Assembly: GCF_020783655.1 (NCBI RefSeq)
Contig: NZ_JAJGQH010000009.1
Location: forward strand, 62,001 to 126,000
From: Xanthomonas melonis
GTDB lineage: Bacteria > Pseudomonadota > Gammaproteobacteria > Xanthomonadales > Xanthomonadaceae
Direction: 5' to 3'
Length of the DNA: 64,000 nucleotides
The notes below the pieces were generated by a model. It did not search any database. It saw nothing but the letters and a program-made list of their open reading frames with translations, and was not told the origin of the DNA. The position numbers and the translations under genes were made by a program. Of the stretch, positions 26,833 through 35,281 are shown in pieces; within the stretch, counting starts at the first letter, position 1; every line of letters starts with the position of its first letter.

Positions 26833-27803
26833 GCAATCACTGGAAACAGCGACCCGAGGGTGGCGGGCGCTTCGCGCTGTGGCTGATCCGCGGCATCGCA
26901 CGGCATGCCGGACGGACGGTGGGCCGGGCGCTGCTGTACCCGATCACCCTGTACTTCCTGCTGGTGCGTGCGCCCGAGCGCGCCGCTTCGCGGGCCTATC
27001 TGGCACGGGTACTCGGACGCGAGGCCACGCTGCGCGACGTGGCCCGGCACATCCATACGTTCGCCTCCACCATCCTGGACCGGGTGTACATGCTGTGCGG
27101 GCAGATGCAGCGCTTCCGCGTGGACATCACCGGCCTGGACCAGCTGCATACGCAGATGGATCGCGGCCGCGGCGTGCTGATCTTCGGTTCGCATCTGGGC
27201 AGTTTCGACGCGCTGCGCGTGCTGGCCACCGAGCGCCCGGACGTGCAGGTCAAGGTGGTCCTGGACAAGGCGCACAACCGCGCCATGACCGACCTGCTGG
27301 GCGCGCTGAACCCGCAGCTGGCGGCCAACATCATCGACGCCGGGATGGACGCCACCTCGATCGTCATGGCGATCAAGCAGGCCACCGACGCCGGTGCGCT
27401 GGTGGCGTTGCTGATCGACCGCCCGCGCGAGGGCGACCCGGCCCTGCCGGCAACCTTCCTCGGCCGTAACGCGATGTTCCCGACCTCGCCGTGGCTGATC
27501 GCCGCTGCGCTCAAGGTCCCGGTGGTGCTGGCGTTCGGCCTGTATCGCGGCGGCAACCATTACGAGCTGGCATTCGAGACCTTCAGCGAAGGCCTGGATC
27601 TGCCGCGCCGCCAGCGCGCGCCGGTGCTGGCGGTACTCATGCGCGATTACGCTGCCAGGCTGGAACATTACACGCGCTACGCGCCGTACAACTGGTTCAA
27701 CTTCTACGATTTCTGGAACACCCATCATGCCGATGCGCCGCACCCTGCCGTGGATGCTGACACTGCTGTTCAGCGCCGCACCGCTATGCGCCGCACCGCC
27801 TGA
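26829..27803 (+). CDS. LpxL/HtrB-like lysophospholipid acyltransferase
   Basis: This 324-residue membrane acyltransferase carries the H-x4-D catalytic motif in GSHLGSFDALR, the LLIDRPREGD segment and the FGLYRGGNHYELAFE block seen in lipid A late acyltransferases and ApeJ-type proteins. It probably acylates the pigment or its carrier, not lipid A itself, given its place between the dehydratase and transport genes. It starts by ATGA overlap with the dehydratase. Its last 77 bases are shared, in another frame, with the next gene. Confidence 0.85.
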   Translation: MSNHWKQRPEGGGRFALWLIRGIARHAGRTVGRALLYPITLYFLLVRAPERAASRAYLARVLGREATLRDVARHIHTFASTILDRVYMLCGQMQRFRVDITGLDQLHTQMDRGRGVLIFGSHLGSFDALRVLATERPDVQVKVVLDKAHNRAMTDLLGALNPQLAANIIDAGMDATSIVMAIKQATDAGALVALLIDRPREGDPALPATFLGRNAMFPTSPWLIAAALKVPVVLAFGLYRGGNHYELAFETFSEGLDLPRRQRAPVLAVLMRDYAARLEHYTRYAPYNWFNFYDFWNTHHADAPHPAVDADTAVQRRTAMRRTA

Positions 27804-28374
27804 AGCGTTGGACGTGGGCCAGGTGCTGCAGCGCCTGGCGCGCCCGGCCCCGGTCAGTACCGAGTTCGTCGAACTGCGTGGCTCGGCGCTGCTGAAGACG
27901 CCGCTGCGCGTGCAGGGCCATTACCGCCGCCCGGATGCGCAGACATTGGTGCGCGAGGTCAGCGCGCCGTACCGCGAAACCACCACCCTGCAGGGCGATG
28001 AAGGCGTGCTGGAGCGCGAAGGCAAGCCGCCGCGCCGCTTTTCGTTGCGCCGCGTGCCCGAGCTGGCCGGGCTGAAATCCGGCTTCGGCGCGTTGCTGGC
28101 CGGCGACCGCGCGCTGCTGGAACAGCAGTACCGCGTCAGCGGTCAGGGCCGCATGCAGGCGTGGCAGCTGACGCTGCAGCCCAAGGACGCGGCGGTGGCC
28201 AGGCAGGTGCGCGAGCTGCGCCTGTATGGCCGCAACGACGAGCTGCGCTGCATCGAGAGCGTGCCGGTAAAGGGCGATGTGCAGCGCACGCTGCTGGCTG
28301 GCGCTGCACGCGAGGCGGCCAGTGTCACCGACGCGACGGCACTGACCACGCTGTGCCACGGCGCGGGCGCGTGA
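27727..28374 (+). CDS. LolA-like periplasmic carrier, ApeL-type
   Basis: This 215-residue exported protein has a signal peptide (MRRTLPWMLTLLFSAAPLCA) and a LolA-fold-like body (VSTEFVELRGSALLKTPLRVQGHYRRPD, LVREVSAPYRETTTLQGDEGVLEREG). It probably ferries the hydrophobic pigment or its lipid conjugate across the periplasm. It overlaps the upstream acyltransferase by 77 bases (71 if ATG at 27733 is used), unusually long for this operon. The partial duplication of the exporter start follows its stop. Confidence 0.8.
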   Translation: MPMRRTLPWMLTLLFSAAPLCAAPPEALDVGQVLQRLARPAPVSTEFVELRGSALLKTPLRVQGHYRRPDAQTLVREVSAPYRETTTLQGDEGVLEREGKPPRRFSLRRVPELAGLKSGFGALLAGDRALLEQQYRVSGQGRMQAWQLTLQPKDAAVARQVRELRLYGRNDELRCIESVPVKGDVQRTLLAGAAREAASVTDATALTTLCHGAGA

Positions 28375-28461
28375 GCCGATCCGATGCAATGCCGACAGCG
28401 ACGCTGCCGTTTGCCGCGTGCGCGGCCGTCGGAGATCTGATCGTCGTCGCAGGGCTGCGGC

Positions 28462-28689
28462 ATGCGATTTGAATTGACCGCCAACCGTCGTATCGGTCTG
28501 GCGCTGCTGTGGTTGGCGGTGCTGGGCGTGGCCGGACTGTGGCTGAGCGACACGCTCAAGGTGTCCGGCGATCTGCGCAAGTTCATGCCCGCCCTCAGCA
28601 AAGGCAACGCACCGCTGCAGCCCGATGCCGCGCGCGCGGCCGGTGGACGTTCGGCCGCAAGTGCAGGACATGCATCCCATGGCGTTTGA
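28462..28689 (+). pseudogene. Duplicated 5' end of the MMPL exporter gene with a foreign tail
   Basis: This 75-codon frame starts at ATG 28462 with an AGGG ribosome site. Its residues 3-44 are identical to the start of the following exporter (FELTANRRIGLALL and onward through one membrane helix). The frame then diverges into a 31-residue Ala/Gly-rich tail and ends at 28689, eleven bases inside the real exporter gene. It may be translated as a one-helix peptide or serve as a coupling frame. It is most simply a duplication remnant. Confidence 0.7.
28468..28594 (+). repeat. 127-bp direct repeat, copy 1
   Basis: This is base-for-base identical to 28685-28811, offset by 217 bases. It encodes the first membrane helix of the exporter. 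The 90 bases between the copies (28595-28684) do not resemble the sequence after copy 2, so this is not a plain tandem duplication. Confidence 0.95.
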
Positions 28690-31045
28690 ATTGACCGCCA
28701 ACCGTCGTATCGGTCTGGCGCTGCTGTGGTTGGCGGTGCTGGGCGTGGCCGGACTGTGGCTGAGCGACACGCTCAAGGTGTCCGGCGATCTGCGCAAGTT
28801 CATGCCCGCCCCGCGCACGCCAGCGCAGAAGTTGTTGATCGAAGAACTGGGCGAAGGCCCGGGCTCGCGGCTGCTGCTGATGGCCTTGTCCGGCAGCGAT
28901 CCGGCCACCCTGGCCGCGCAGTCGCAGCAGTTGCGTCAGACCCTGGCGGCGCAGCCGGCGCTATTCGAACTGGTCGGCAATGGTGGCAGCGCGGGACTGG
29001 AGGCGATTCCGGAACGCTTGCTGCCCTATCGCTACCTGCTCAGCGACAGCTTCGACAAGACTCCGCTCGACGCCTCGGCGCTGGAAGCGGCCCTGCAGGC
29101 GCGCGTGCAGGACCTGGGCTCGCCGGCGGCGGCGATGGTGGAGCCACTGCTGCCGCGCGACCCCACGCTGGAAGTGCTGCACCTGGCCGAGACGCTGCAG
29201 CCGGCGGCCGCGCCGCAGCTGCGCAACGAGGTGTGGTTCGATCGTGCCGGCACCTCGGCGCTGTTGATCGTGCAAACGCGCGCAGCCGGGTTCGACCCCA
29301 CCGGGCAGCAGCTGGCCTACGATGCAGTGCAGGCCGCGTTCGCCAAGGTCGCGCAGGGCAGCAGCACGCAGCTGACGCTTACCGGACCAGGCGCGTTTGC
29401 GGTGGAGATCACCGCGCGCACCCAGGGCGAGGCGCAATGGATCGGCACGCTGGACACGGTGGGGCTGGTGCTGTTGCTGCTGGTGGCCTACCGCAGCTGG
29501 AAGATTCCGGTGCTCGGCGTGCTGCCGCTGGCCAGCGCCGGCCTGGCCGGCCTTGGTGCGGTGGCGCTGCTGTTCGAGGGCGTGCATGGCATCACCGTGG
29601 CCTTCGGCTTCACCTTGATCGGCGTGGTACAGGACTATCCGATCCACCTGTTCAGCCATCAGCGCCCCGGACTGGAGCCGCGCGCCAATGCACGGCACCT
29701 GTGGCCCACCTTGGCCACCGGCGTGGTCTCCACCTGCATCGCCTACGTGACCTTCCTGTTCTCCGGCGTCGATGGGTTGCGGCAGCTGGCGGTCTTCACC
29801 ATTGCCGGGCTGGCGACGGCCGCCATCACCACCCGCTGGCTGCTGCCATGGTTGATCGATCCAGCGCCGCGCGACCATGCCGATTCGCGCCTGCTGGCCA
29901 TGCTGTGGCGTGGCATCGCACGGCTGCCGCGGCCGCGGATCAGCCTGGCGGTGACCGCGCTGATCGGCATCGCGGTGATCGCATTCGCGCCAGGCCCGTT
30001 CTGGCAGAACGATCTGTCCAAGCTCACGCCGGTACCGCCCAAGGCGCTGGCACAGGACACCCATCTGCGTCAGGAACTGGGTGCACCGGATGTGCGCTAC
30101 GTGCTCGCACTGCCGGCCGCCAGCGATGAGGCCGCGCTGCAGGCCAGCGAGCGGTTGCGGCCACGCCTGGACGCACTGGTGCGCAATGGCGCGCTGACCG
30201 GCTACGACATGGCCGCGCGGTATCTGCCCAGCGCCAGGACCCAGCGTGCGCGTCAGGCGGCATTGCCGGATGCCACGCAGGCGCGCGCCATGACCGAGCA
30301 GGCGGTGGCAGCCACACCGTTCCGCGGCGACGCGTTTGCAGCCTTCCTGCAGGATCTGGACGCGGCCAGGCGTGCCGCGCCGCTGCTGCCCAGGGACCTG
30401 TCCGGCTCGCCGCTGGCCACCTCGGTCGGTGGCCTGTTGCTGAGCCATGGCGATCGCAGCACCGCGCTGGTGTCGTTGACCGGCCTGCACGATCCGGCGG
30501 TGCTGGCAACGGCGGTGCGGGGCAGCGGGGCGCAGCTGTTGGATCTGAAGGACGCCTCCGAATCGCTGGTGGCCGCCTACCGCGGCCGCGTGCTCGGCGC
30601 GCTGGTGTTGGCCGCGTTGCTGCTGGCGGCGACGGTGGCGATCGCGCTGCGCAGCCCGCGCCGCATCGCGCGCGTGCTGCTGCCGATGGCGCTGACCACG
30701 GTGCTGATCCTGGCCATCCTGCGCGGCAGCGGCGTGGAGCTCAACCTGTTCCATCTGATCGCGCTCATCCTGGCCGCAGGCCTGGGCCTGGATTACGCGC
30801 TGTTCTTCGACCACGCTGGCGACGACCACGCCGACCAGTTGCGCACGCTGCATGCCTTGATCGTATGCAGCCTGATGACGCTGCTGGTGTTCGCGTTGCT
30901 GGCCGCCTCCAGCATTCCGGTGCTGCGCGCGATCGGCAGCACGGTGGCGCTGGGTGTGCTGTTCAATTTCATTCTGGCCTTGCTGGTGTCGCGCGAACCG
31001 ACGCTGGAACGCCTGGCCAACGGAGAGCCGCATGCAGGGACGTGA
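28679..31045 (+). CDS. MMPL/RND-family exporter of the pigment pathway, ApeM-like
   Basis: This 788-residue inner-membrane transporter has two MMPL halves. Helix 1 (IGLALLWLAVLGVAGLW) is followed by a large periplasmic domain, then helix bundles at about 250-410 (LLLLVAYRSWKIPVLGVLPL, ITVAFGFTLIGVVQDYPIHLF) and at about 640-770 (RVLGALVLAALLLAATVAIAL, LFHLIALILAAGLGLDYALFFDHAGDDH). It probably extracts the polyene lipid towards the LolA-like carrier. ATG at 28679 has AGGA ten bases upstream. Its 5' end is the second copy of a 127-bp repeat. Confidence 0.88.
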   Translation: MAFELTANRRIGLALLWLAVLGVAGLWLSDTLKVSGDLRKFMPAPRTPAQKLLIEELGEGPGSRLLLMALSGSDPATLAAQSQQLRQTLAAQPALFELVGNGGSAGLEAIPERLLPYRYLLSDSFDKTPLDASALEAALQARVQDLGSPAAAMVEPLLPRDPTLEVLHLAETLQPAAAPQLRNEVWFDRAGTSALLIVQTRAAGFDPTGQQLAYDAVQAAFAKVAQGSSTQLTLTGPGAFAVEITARTQGEAQWIGTLDTVGLVLLLLVAYRSWKIPVLGVLPLASAGLAGLGAVALLFEGVHGITVAFGFTLIGVVQDYPIHLFSHQRPGLEPRANARHLWPTLATGVVSTCIAYVTFLFSGVDGLRQLAVFTIAGLATAAITTRWLLPWLIDPAPRDHADSRLLAMLWRGIARLPRPRISLAVTALIGIAVIAFAPGPFWQNDLSKLTPVPPKALAQDTHLRQELGAPDVRYVLALPAASDEAALQASERLRPRLDALVRNGALTGYDMAARYLPSARTQRARQAALPDATQARAMTEQAVAATPFRGDAFAAFLQDLDAARRAAPLLPRDLSGSPLATSVGGLLLSHGDRSTALVSLTGLHDPAVLATAVRGSGAQLLDLKDASESLVAAYRGRVLGALVLAALLLAATVAIALRSPRRIARVLLPMALTTVLILAILRGSGVELNLFHLIALILAAGLGLDYALFFDHAGDDHADQLRTLHALIVCSLMTLLVFALLAASSIPVLRAIGSTVALGVLFNFILALLVSREPTLERLANGEPHAGT
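28685..28811 (+). repeat. 127-bp direct repeat, copy 2
   Basis: This is identical to 28468-28594 and lies inside the start of the intact exporter gene. The downstream sequence continues the full-length protein, so this is the functional copy. Confidence 0.95.
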
Positions 31046-31463
31046 CGCGATTGCCGCCTTGATTCCGCACCAGGGCAGCATGTGCCTGTGGGAAGCGGTG
31101 GTCGAATGGGACGCGCAGCGCATCGTGCTGTGCAGCCACGCCCATCGCAGCGACACACATCCGTTGCGTTGCAACGGGCGCCTGCGCGCGCTGCACCTGT
31201 GCGAATACGGCGCGCAGGCGATGGCGGTGCACGGCGGTCTGCTGGGCCGTGCCTCGGGCAGGCCGGTGCGTCCGGGCATGCTGGTGGCCCTGCGCGGCGT
31301 GGAACTGCAGGTGGCCTATCTGGAGCAGCTGCCCGACGCGATCGTGTGCGAAGCGCAGGTGTTGATGCAGGGCGAGGACAGCCAGCAGTACAGTTTTCGC
31401 CTGAGCCACGGCGAGCAGCTGCTGGCCGAAGGCCGTGCCACGGTCATGCTGGGCGCCGCCTGA
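31032..31463 (+). CDS. Second hotdog dehydratase, ApeP-like
   Basis: This 143-residue protein begins MQGRDAIAALIPHQGSMCL, matching the PHQ..M active-site block of ApeP/FabA-related dehydratases, and contains the LCEYGAQAMAVHGGLL helix. It is probably the partner of the 26545 dehydratase in dehydrating polyene intermediates. It has a good ribosome site (GGAG), overlaps the exporter gene by 14 bases and ends the long rightward operon. Its stop is nine bases from the end of the convergent nuclease-like gene. Confidence 0.82.
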   Translation: MQGRDAIAALIPHQGSMCLWEAVVEWDAQRIVLCSHAHRSDTHPLRCNGRLRALHLCEYGAQAMAVHGGLLGRASGRPVRPGMLVALRGVELQVAYLEQLPDAIVCEAQVLMQGEDSQQYSFRLSHGEQLLAEGRATVMLGAA

Positions 31464-31472
31464 GGCCTGCGC

Positions 31473-32012
31473 TCAGGGATTGACGGGTGTCTTCGCCGCG
31501 ATCAGCGCGCTCAGATTGCCGACGCCGGGCAGGCGATGCGCATACAGCCGCGCGATGTCGCCGCCGCTGTGCAGATGCTCGAAATGCTCCAGACCGATCG
31601 ACAGGAATTCCGCACTGCCATCGTGCGGCATCTTGATCTCGCCGACTTCGAGTGCCTTCAAGGCGCTGATCCAATGGAAGGACTGGCCAGCGTCTTCGCG
31701 ATTGAAATAAGCGTACCAGACCGGAATGCGGAACAGCCGCTCGAACGCCACCGCGCGTCTGAGTTCATCCTCATAGGGCAGGCTGTAGCAGGTGTTCTTG
31801 TACCTGTTGCGGTTCTTGACGTCGATGGCGATCAAGCCGATCGACTCCAGCAGCAGCAGGAAATCCGGCCGTTTGACCGCTGTGCCGAACAACGGTGCGA
31901 AGGTCTCCGGCGCCTGGCAGATGGCTACATAACTGAAGCCATGTAACTGCAGCCACGCGTTCATCGCATCCTCGCCCTGCTTGCCCAGTTCGATCAGGGT
32001 CACTGCGCTCAT
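31473..32012 (-). CDS. Unknown protein with PD-(D/E)XK nuclease-like core
   Basis: This 179-residue protein lies antisense within the pigment locus. The stretch RPDFLLLLESIGLIAIDVKNR has the spacing D-x(10-13)-DxK expected of a PD-(D/E)XK-type nuclease core, after a helical N-terminal part (LGKQGEDAMNAWLQLHGF). ATG at 32012 is chosen because AAGGAG lies nine bases upstream; an in-frame ATG further out (32039) is less supported. I recognise no family. It is divergent from the ketoreductase gene and looks like a later insertion. Confidence 0.7.
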   Translation of the reverse strand: MSAVTLIELGKQGEDAMNAWLQLHGFSYVAICQAPETFAPLFGTAVKRPDFLLLLESIGLIAIDVKNRNRYKNTCYSLPYEDELRRAVAFERLFRIPVWYAYFNREDAGQSFHWISALKALEVGEIKMPHDGSAEFLSIGLEHFEHLHSGGDIARLYAHRLPGVGNLSALIAAKTPVNP

Positions 32013-32218
32013 GTGGTGCCGCTCCTTGTCGCCGCGCACGATCGCGCATGTCGAAACGCTAGCAATCCGACGCGATGGCGCTCAAGCGCCCATTGTCCGA
32101 TGTGCGGCCTGGTCGAGAAAATGCGCCACCTCCGCGTGCTTCGATGCGCGTGCCTGTCTGCGCGCAGGCGGGTTGGTCTACGATAACGCTCCCACCCTGC
32201 GCATGCGGTCCTTGCCTT

Positions 32219-32950
32219 ATGAACCCAGTTGCACGACGCGCCATCGTCACCGGCGGCAGCGGCGATCTTGGCGGCGCCATCTGCCATCAGCTGGCCGCGC
32301 AGGGCCGGCATGTGATCGTGCACGCCAACCGCAATCTGGCGCGTGCCGAAGCGGTGGTGGCGGCGATCCTCGCCGCTGGCGGCAGCGCCGAAGCGGTGGC
32401 CTTCGACGTGGCCGATGCGCAGGCCGCAACCGCTGCGTTGGAGTCCTTGCTGGCCGTCGGCCCGATCCAGATCGTGGTCAACAACGCGGGCATCCACGAC
32501 GACGCACCGATGGCGGGCATGAACGCGCAGCAATGGCATCGGGTCATCGATGTGTCGCTGCACGGCTTCTTCAACGTCACCCAACCGCTGCTGTTGCCGA
32601 TGGCGCGCACGCGCTGGGGCCGTATCGTCAGCGTATCGTCGGTGGCCGCGGTGCTGGGCAATCGCGGGCAGACCAACTACGCCGCGGCCAAGGCGGCGTT
32701 GCACGGCGCCAGCAAATCGTTGTCGCGCGAGATGGCCAGCCGCGGCATCGCGGTCAATGTCGTGGCGCCGGGCGTGATCGAAGGCGAAATGGTCGGCGAG
32801 AGTTTCGCCCCGGACGTCATCAAGCAACTGGTGCCGGCCGGACGCGTGGGTAAGCCCGATGAAGTGGCCGCGCTGGTGGCGTTTCTGTGTTCGGAGTCCG
32901 CCGGTTACATCAATGGCCAGGTCATCGGCATCAATGGCGGGATGGGCTGA
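32219..32950 (+). CDS. FabG-type 3-ketoacyl-ACP reductase, ApeQ-like
   Basis: This 243-residue short-chain dehydrogenase has the cofactor motif TGGSGDLGGAI (TGxxxxxG), the NNAG block, the SVSSV serine near 141, catalytic Tyr154 and Lys158 in YAAAK, and a FabG-like C-terminal YINGQVIGINGGMG. It reduces the keto group of the growing polyene with NADPH. It is separated from the main operon by the nuclease-like gene and has its own upstream region. Confidence 0.9.
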   Translation: MNPVARRAIVTGGSGDLGGAICHQLAAQGRHVIVHANRNLARAEAVVAAILAAGGSAEAVAFDVADAQAATAALESLLAVGPIQIVVNNAGIHDDAPMAGMNAQQWHRVIDVSLHGFFNVTQPLLLPMARTRWGRIVSVSSVAAVLGNRGQTNYAAAKAALHGASKSLSREMASRGIAVNVVAPGVIEGEMVGESFAPDVIKQLVPAGRVGKPDEVAALVAFLCSESAGYINGQVIGINGGMG

Positions 32951-32980
32951 GGGCGGCTGACAAACGCAGGCGCCTGGCGC

Positions 32981-33090
32981 TTGCCCACCATCGCAGGACA
33001 CGCTGCAAGTACGTGCATGTAGCTCCTTGGCGGCAGCCATGCCGCCAAGGATCCCGCGACGGTGAGCAGATAAGGACCAGTGGAGATGGT
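32981..33090 (+). repeat. Intergenic palindromic repeat element, copy 1
   Basis: The element runs CCCACCATCGCAGGACACGC, then TGCAAGTACGTGCATGTA, then a hairpin CCTTGGCGGC..GCCGCCAAGG, then GGTGAGCAGATAAGGACC. Similar sequences recur at 33190-33267 (inverted) and 33397-33514. Confidence 0.75.
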
Positions 33091-33189
33091 CGTGCGCAGA
33101 GGCTTCAACAAGCAGCCGGCAAGCTGGTGACTTGGCATCTTCGGAAAACCACCAACCAACCGTCTGGCGTGGTGTCCTCGCCGATTGCG

Positions 33190-33267
33190 GGACCGTGTGG
33201 CGGCATGGATGCCGCCACTGAGCCTACATGGACGTACTTGCGGCGTGTCCCGCGAGCGGTGAGGGCG
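33190..33267 (-). repeat. Intergenic palindromic repeat element, copy 2 (inverted)
   Basis: Read on the minus strand it shows the same order: GGGACACGCCGCAAGTACG, TCCATGTAGGCTC and a GTGGCGGCATC..GCCGCCAC hairpin. It is more diverged than the other two copies. Confidence 0.7.
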
Positions 33268-33396
33268 CCGCGCCCTCGACCAGACTCGAAGATGGCCAAG
33301 TGATCGCGCCACGCACAGTGCAGGCGTCTCGACCTGTTTGCTCAATACCGGCAGATCAGGTGGAGAGCGGATCACCTGCGCCTTTGCTGCAGAGCC

Positions 33397-33514
33397 CTTG
33401 CCCGCCCACCATCGCGGGACACGCTGCAAGTACATCCATGTAAGCTCCTTGGCGGTATCCATGCCGCCAAGGGGACCGCGCCGGTGAGCGGGCAAGGACC
33501 GGTCGAGATGGTCG
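33397..33514 (+). repeat. Intergenic palindromic repeat element, copy 3
   Basis: This is the closest match to copy 1: CACCATCGCGGGACACGCTG, CAAGTACATCCATGTAAGCT, the CCTTGGCGG..CCGCCAAGG hairpin, then GGTGAGCGGGCAAGGACC. The 708-base gap between the ketoreductase and halogenase-like genes consists largely of these copies. I see no gene in it. Confidence 0.75.
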
Positions 33515-33658
33515 ATGTGCATGATTGCCAGCGGAGCATGCCGACGTCGCTGCTGGTCTGTTTGACTTTCTTGACCAGATCGCAGTTGCTCACACCACAT
33601 GGGAGTCGAGCAAGTGCGTATCGAGCACGTAGCTGCGCATCGGCGCGTTCGCTACACC

Positions 33659-35281
33659 TCACGCCGCATCGGCATACCACGGGGCAGTCAGGATCGCCTC
33701 GCCGCTGGCATCGGCGGTCAGCGCGTCCAGGCCGTGGTCGGGCAGGTCCGGGTGGCGCTGGCGGGCCTGCTGCAGGATCTCGCGGGCCAGCACCGCCATC
33801 TGCGCGACATTGCCGTGGATGCGGGCCACGAACGCCTCGTCGTCGAGGCTGTCGTTCAAGGCGCCATTGAGTGCGTTGAACCAGCCGATCAGATACTGAT
33901 CCAGCAGGCGGCCGGTGCCGGTGGTGATGCCCTGGGCGGTGTTGCGCGCGCCCCAGTCATGCAGCACGCGTTGCATGGCCAGGTTCATGTCGCGCGCGTG
34001 GAAGAAATCCGCCTTCATGCGCGCCAGCAGGCTCAGGTTGGCGATGCGCCCGGCGCAGAACAGCGGCGCCAGCAGCGACCAGTAATAGGTGTAATCCCAG
34101 ATCACCTTGACCGGCATGACCTGCTCGTCGCCGAACAAGGCGTATTGGTCCTGGTACAGGGTCAGGGTGTTTTCGTAGAACGAGAAATACAGCTGCTGAT
34201 ACAGCTCCGCGTACTGGCTGAGCGATTTGCCAGCACGGTCTCGGCCGATCAGTTCGCAAATGTAGGTGTTGGAAATGGCAATGAAGTCGCTGCCGGGCGA
34301 ATAGAACGGATCCAGGAACAGTCCCGCCTCTCCGGTGAGCGCCCAGCGCTGTGCGGAAAACACCTGCTTGCAGCCGTAGGAGAAATTGCGCAGGAACAGA
34401 AAGTCCTGCAGCCGGTAATCGGCGCCATCGAGCGTGGCGGCCACCTGCGGTTGATGCAGGCGCAGCCAGTCCATGGCCTTGTCGTGGGTGTTCATGGTCT
34501 CCAGCGGATGCATCGCGGCATCGCAGACGATGCCCAGCGAATGCGCGCCCGAGGACAGCGGAATCAGCCAGAACCAGTAGCCCGGCCCGCACATGTGATT
34601 GGTCGAACGCCAGCGGTCCGGGGGAGTGCAGCGCTGCAGCCAGTTGCTGTCCTGCGACCAGCCGTTGGGGTCGATCAGGCCTTCCACACGCCACCACACC
34701 GCGTTGGCGTTGTGCGCATTGTCCTGCGCCAGGCCGAGCTTGCGCTTGAGCAGGCCGGCGCGGCCGCTGGCGTCCACCACCCAGCGTGCGCTCAGCGCGC
34801 CGGGCGCGCCGCTACGCTCGTAACGTACCGCATGATCGGCGTCGTCCTCGGCCAGGTCCACGCCCTTGACGGTGCAGTCATCGAGGAAGGCGATGCCGTG
34901 CGCGCGTGCGCGCTCGCCAAGGAAGTTTTCGAAGCGGCCGCGGTCGATCTGCCACGACGGCGTCGGCAGGATCTTGCTCACGCCCAGCTCGGTGCAACGG
35001 TCGATGTCTTCGCGCTTGTCGGAGAAGAAGAAGCGGAACCCGAACTTGCGGATCTGTTCGGTCTCCAGGTGCTCGCGCAGGCCCAGCACGTCGGCGAAAT
35101 AATGCGCGCCGATCTCCACCGTGGATTCGCCCACCTTGAATGCGGCTTCGCGTACCGGATGCACGCGCCGTTCCAGCACGGTGATGGCAAGGTCCGGATC
35201 GCGTTGTTTCAACTGCAGGGCCAGGCTCAGGCCGGCCAGGCCACCGCCGGTGATGACGACATCGGCACGCTGTGCATTCAT
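33659..35281 (-). CDS. Second FAD-dependent halogenase-like protein of the pigment locus
   Basis: This 540-residue flavoprotein is in the tryptophan-halogenase superfamily. It has the N-terminal GGGLAGLSLALQL motif, FKVGESTVEIGAHYF, WRSTNHMCGPG, the halogenase signature WFWLIP (WxWxIP), and a C-terminal GEAGLFLDPFYSPGSDFIA FAD-binding segment. It is a candidate for bromination or oxidation of xanthomonadin. It shares an ATGA overlap with the glycosyltransferase gene and is last in the leftward ketosynthase operon. It is about 85 residues longer than the other halogenase-like protein, mainly at the C-terminus. Confidence 0.87.
   Translation of the reverse strand: MNAQRADVVITGGGLAGLSLALQLKQRDPDLAITVLERRVHPVREAAFKVGESTVEIGAHYFADVLGLREHLETEQIRKFGFRFFFSDKREDIDRCTELGVSKILPTPSWQIDRGRFENFLGERARAHGIAFLDDCTVKGVDLAEDDADHAVRYERSGAPGALSARWVVDASGRAGLLKRKLGLAQDNAHNANAVWWRVEGLIDPNGWSQDSNWLQRCTPPDRWRSTNHMCGPGYWFWLIPLSSGAHSLGIVCDAAMHPLETMNTHDKAMDWLRLHQPQVAATLDGADYRLQDFLFLRNFSYGCKQVFSAQRWALTGEAGLFLDPFYSPGSDFIAISNTYICELIGRDRAGKSLSQYAELYQQLYFSFYENTLTLYQDQYALFGDEQVMPVKVIWDYTYYWSLLAPLFCAGRIANLSLLARMKADFFHARDMNLAMQRVLHDWGARNTAQGITTGTGRLLDQYLIGWFNALNGALNDSLDDEAFVARIHGNVAQMAVLAREILQQARQRHPDLPDHGLDALTADASGEAILTAPWYADAA

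Noticed and set aside
32013-32039. Upstream start (ATG 32039) for the nuclease-like gene
   Set aside because: ATG 32012 has AAGGAG at ideal spacing; the upstream codons include that ribosome site itself.
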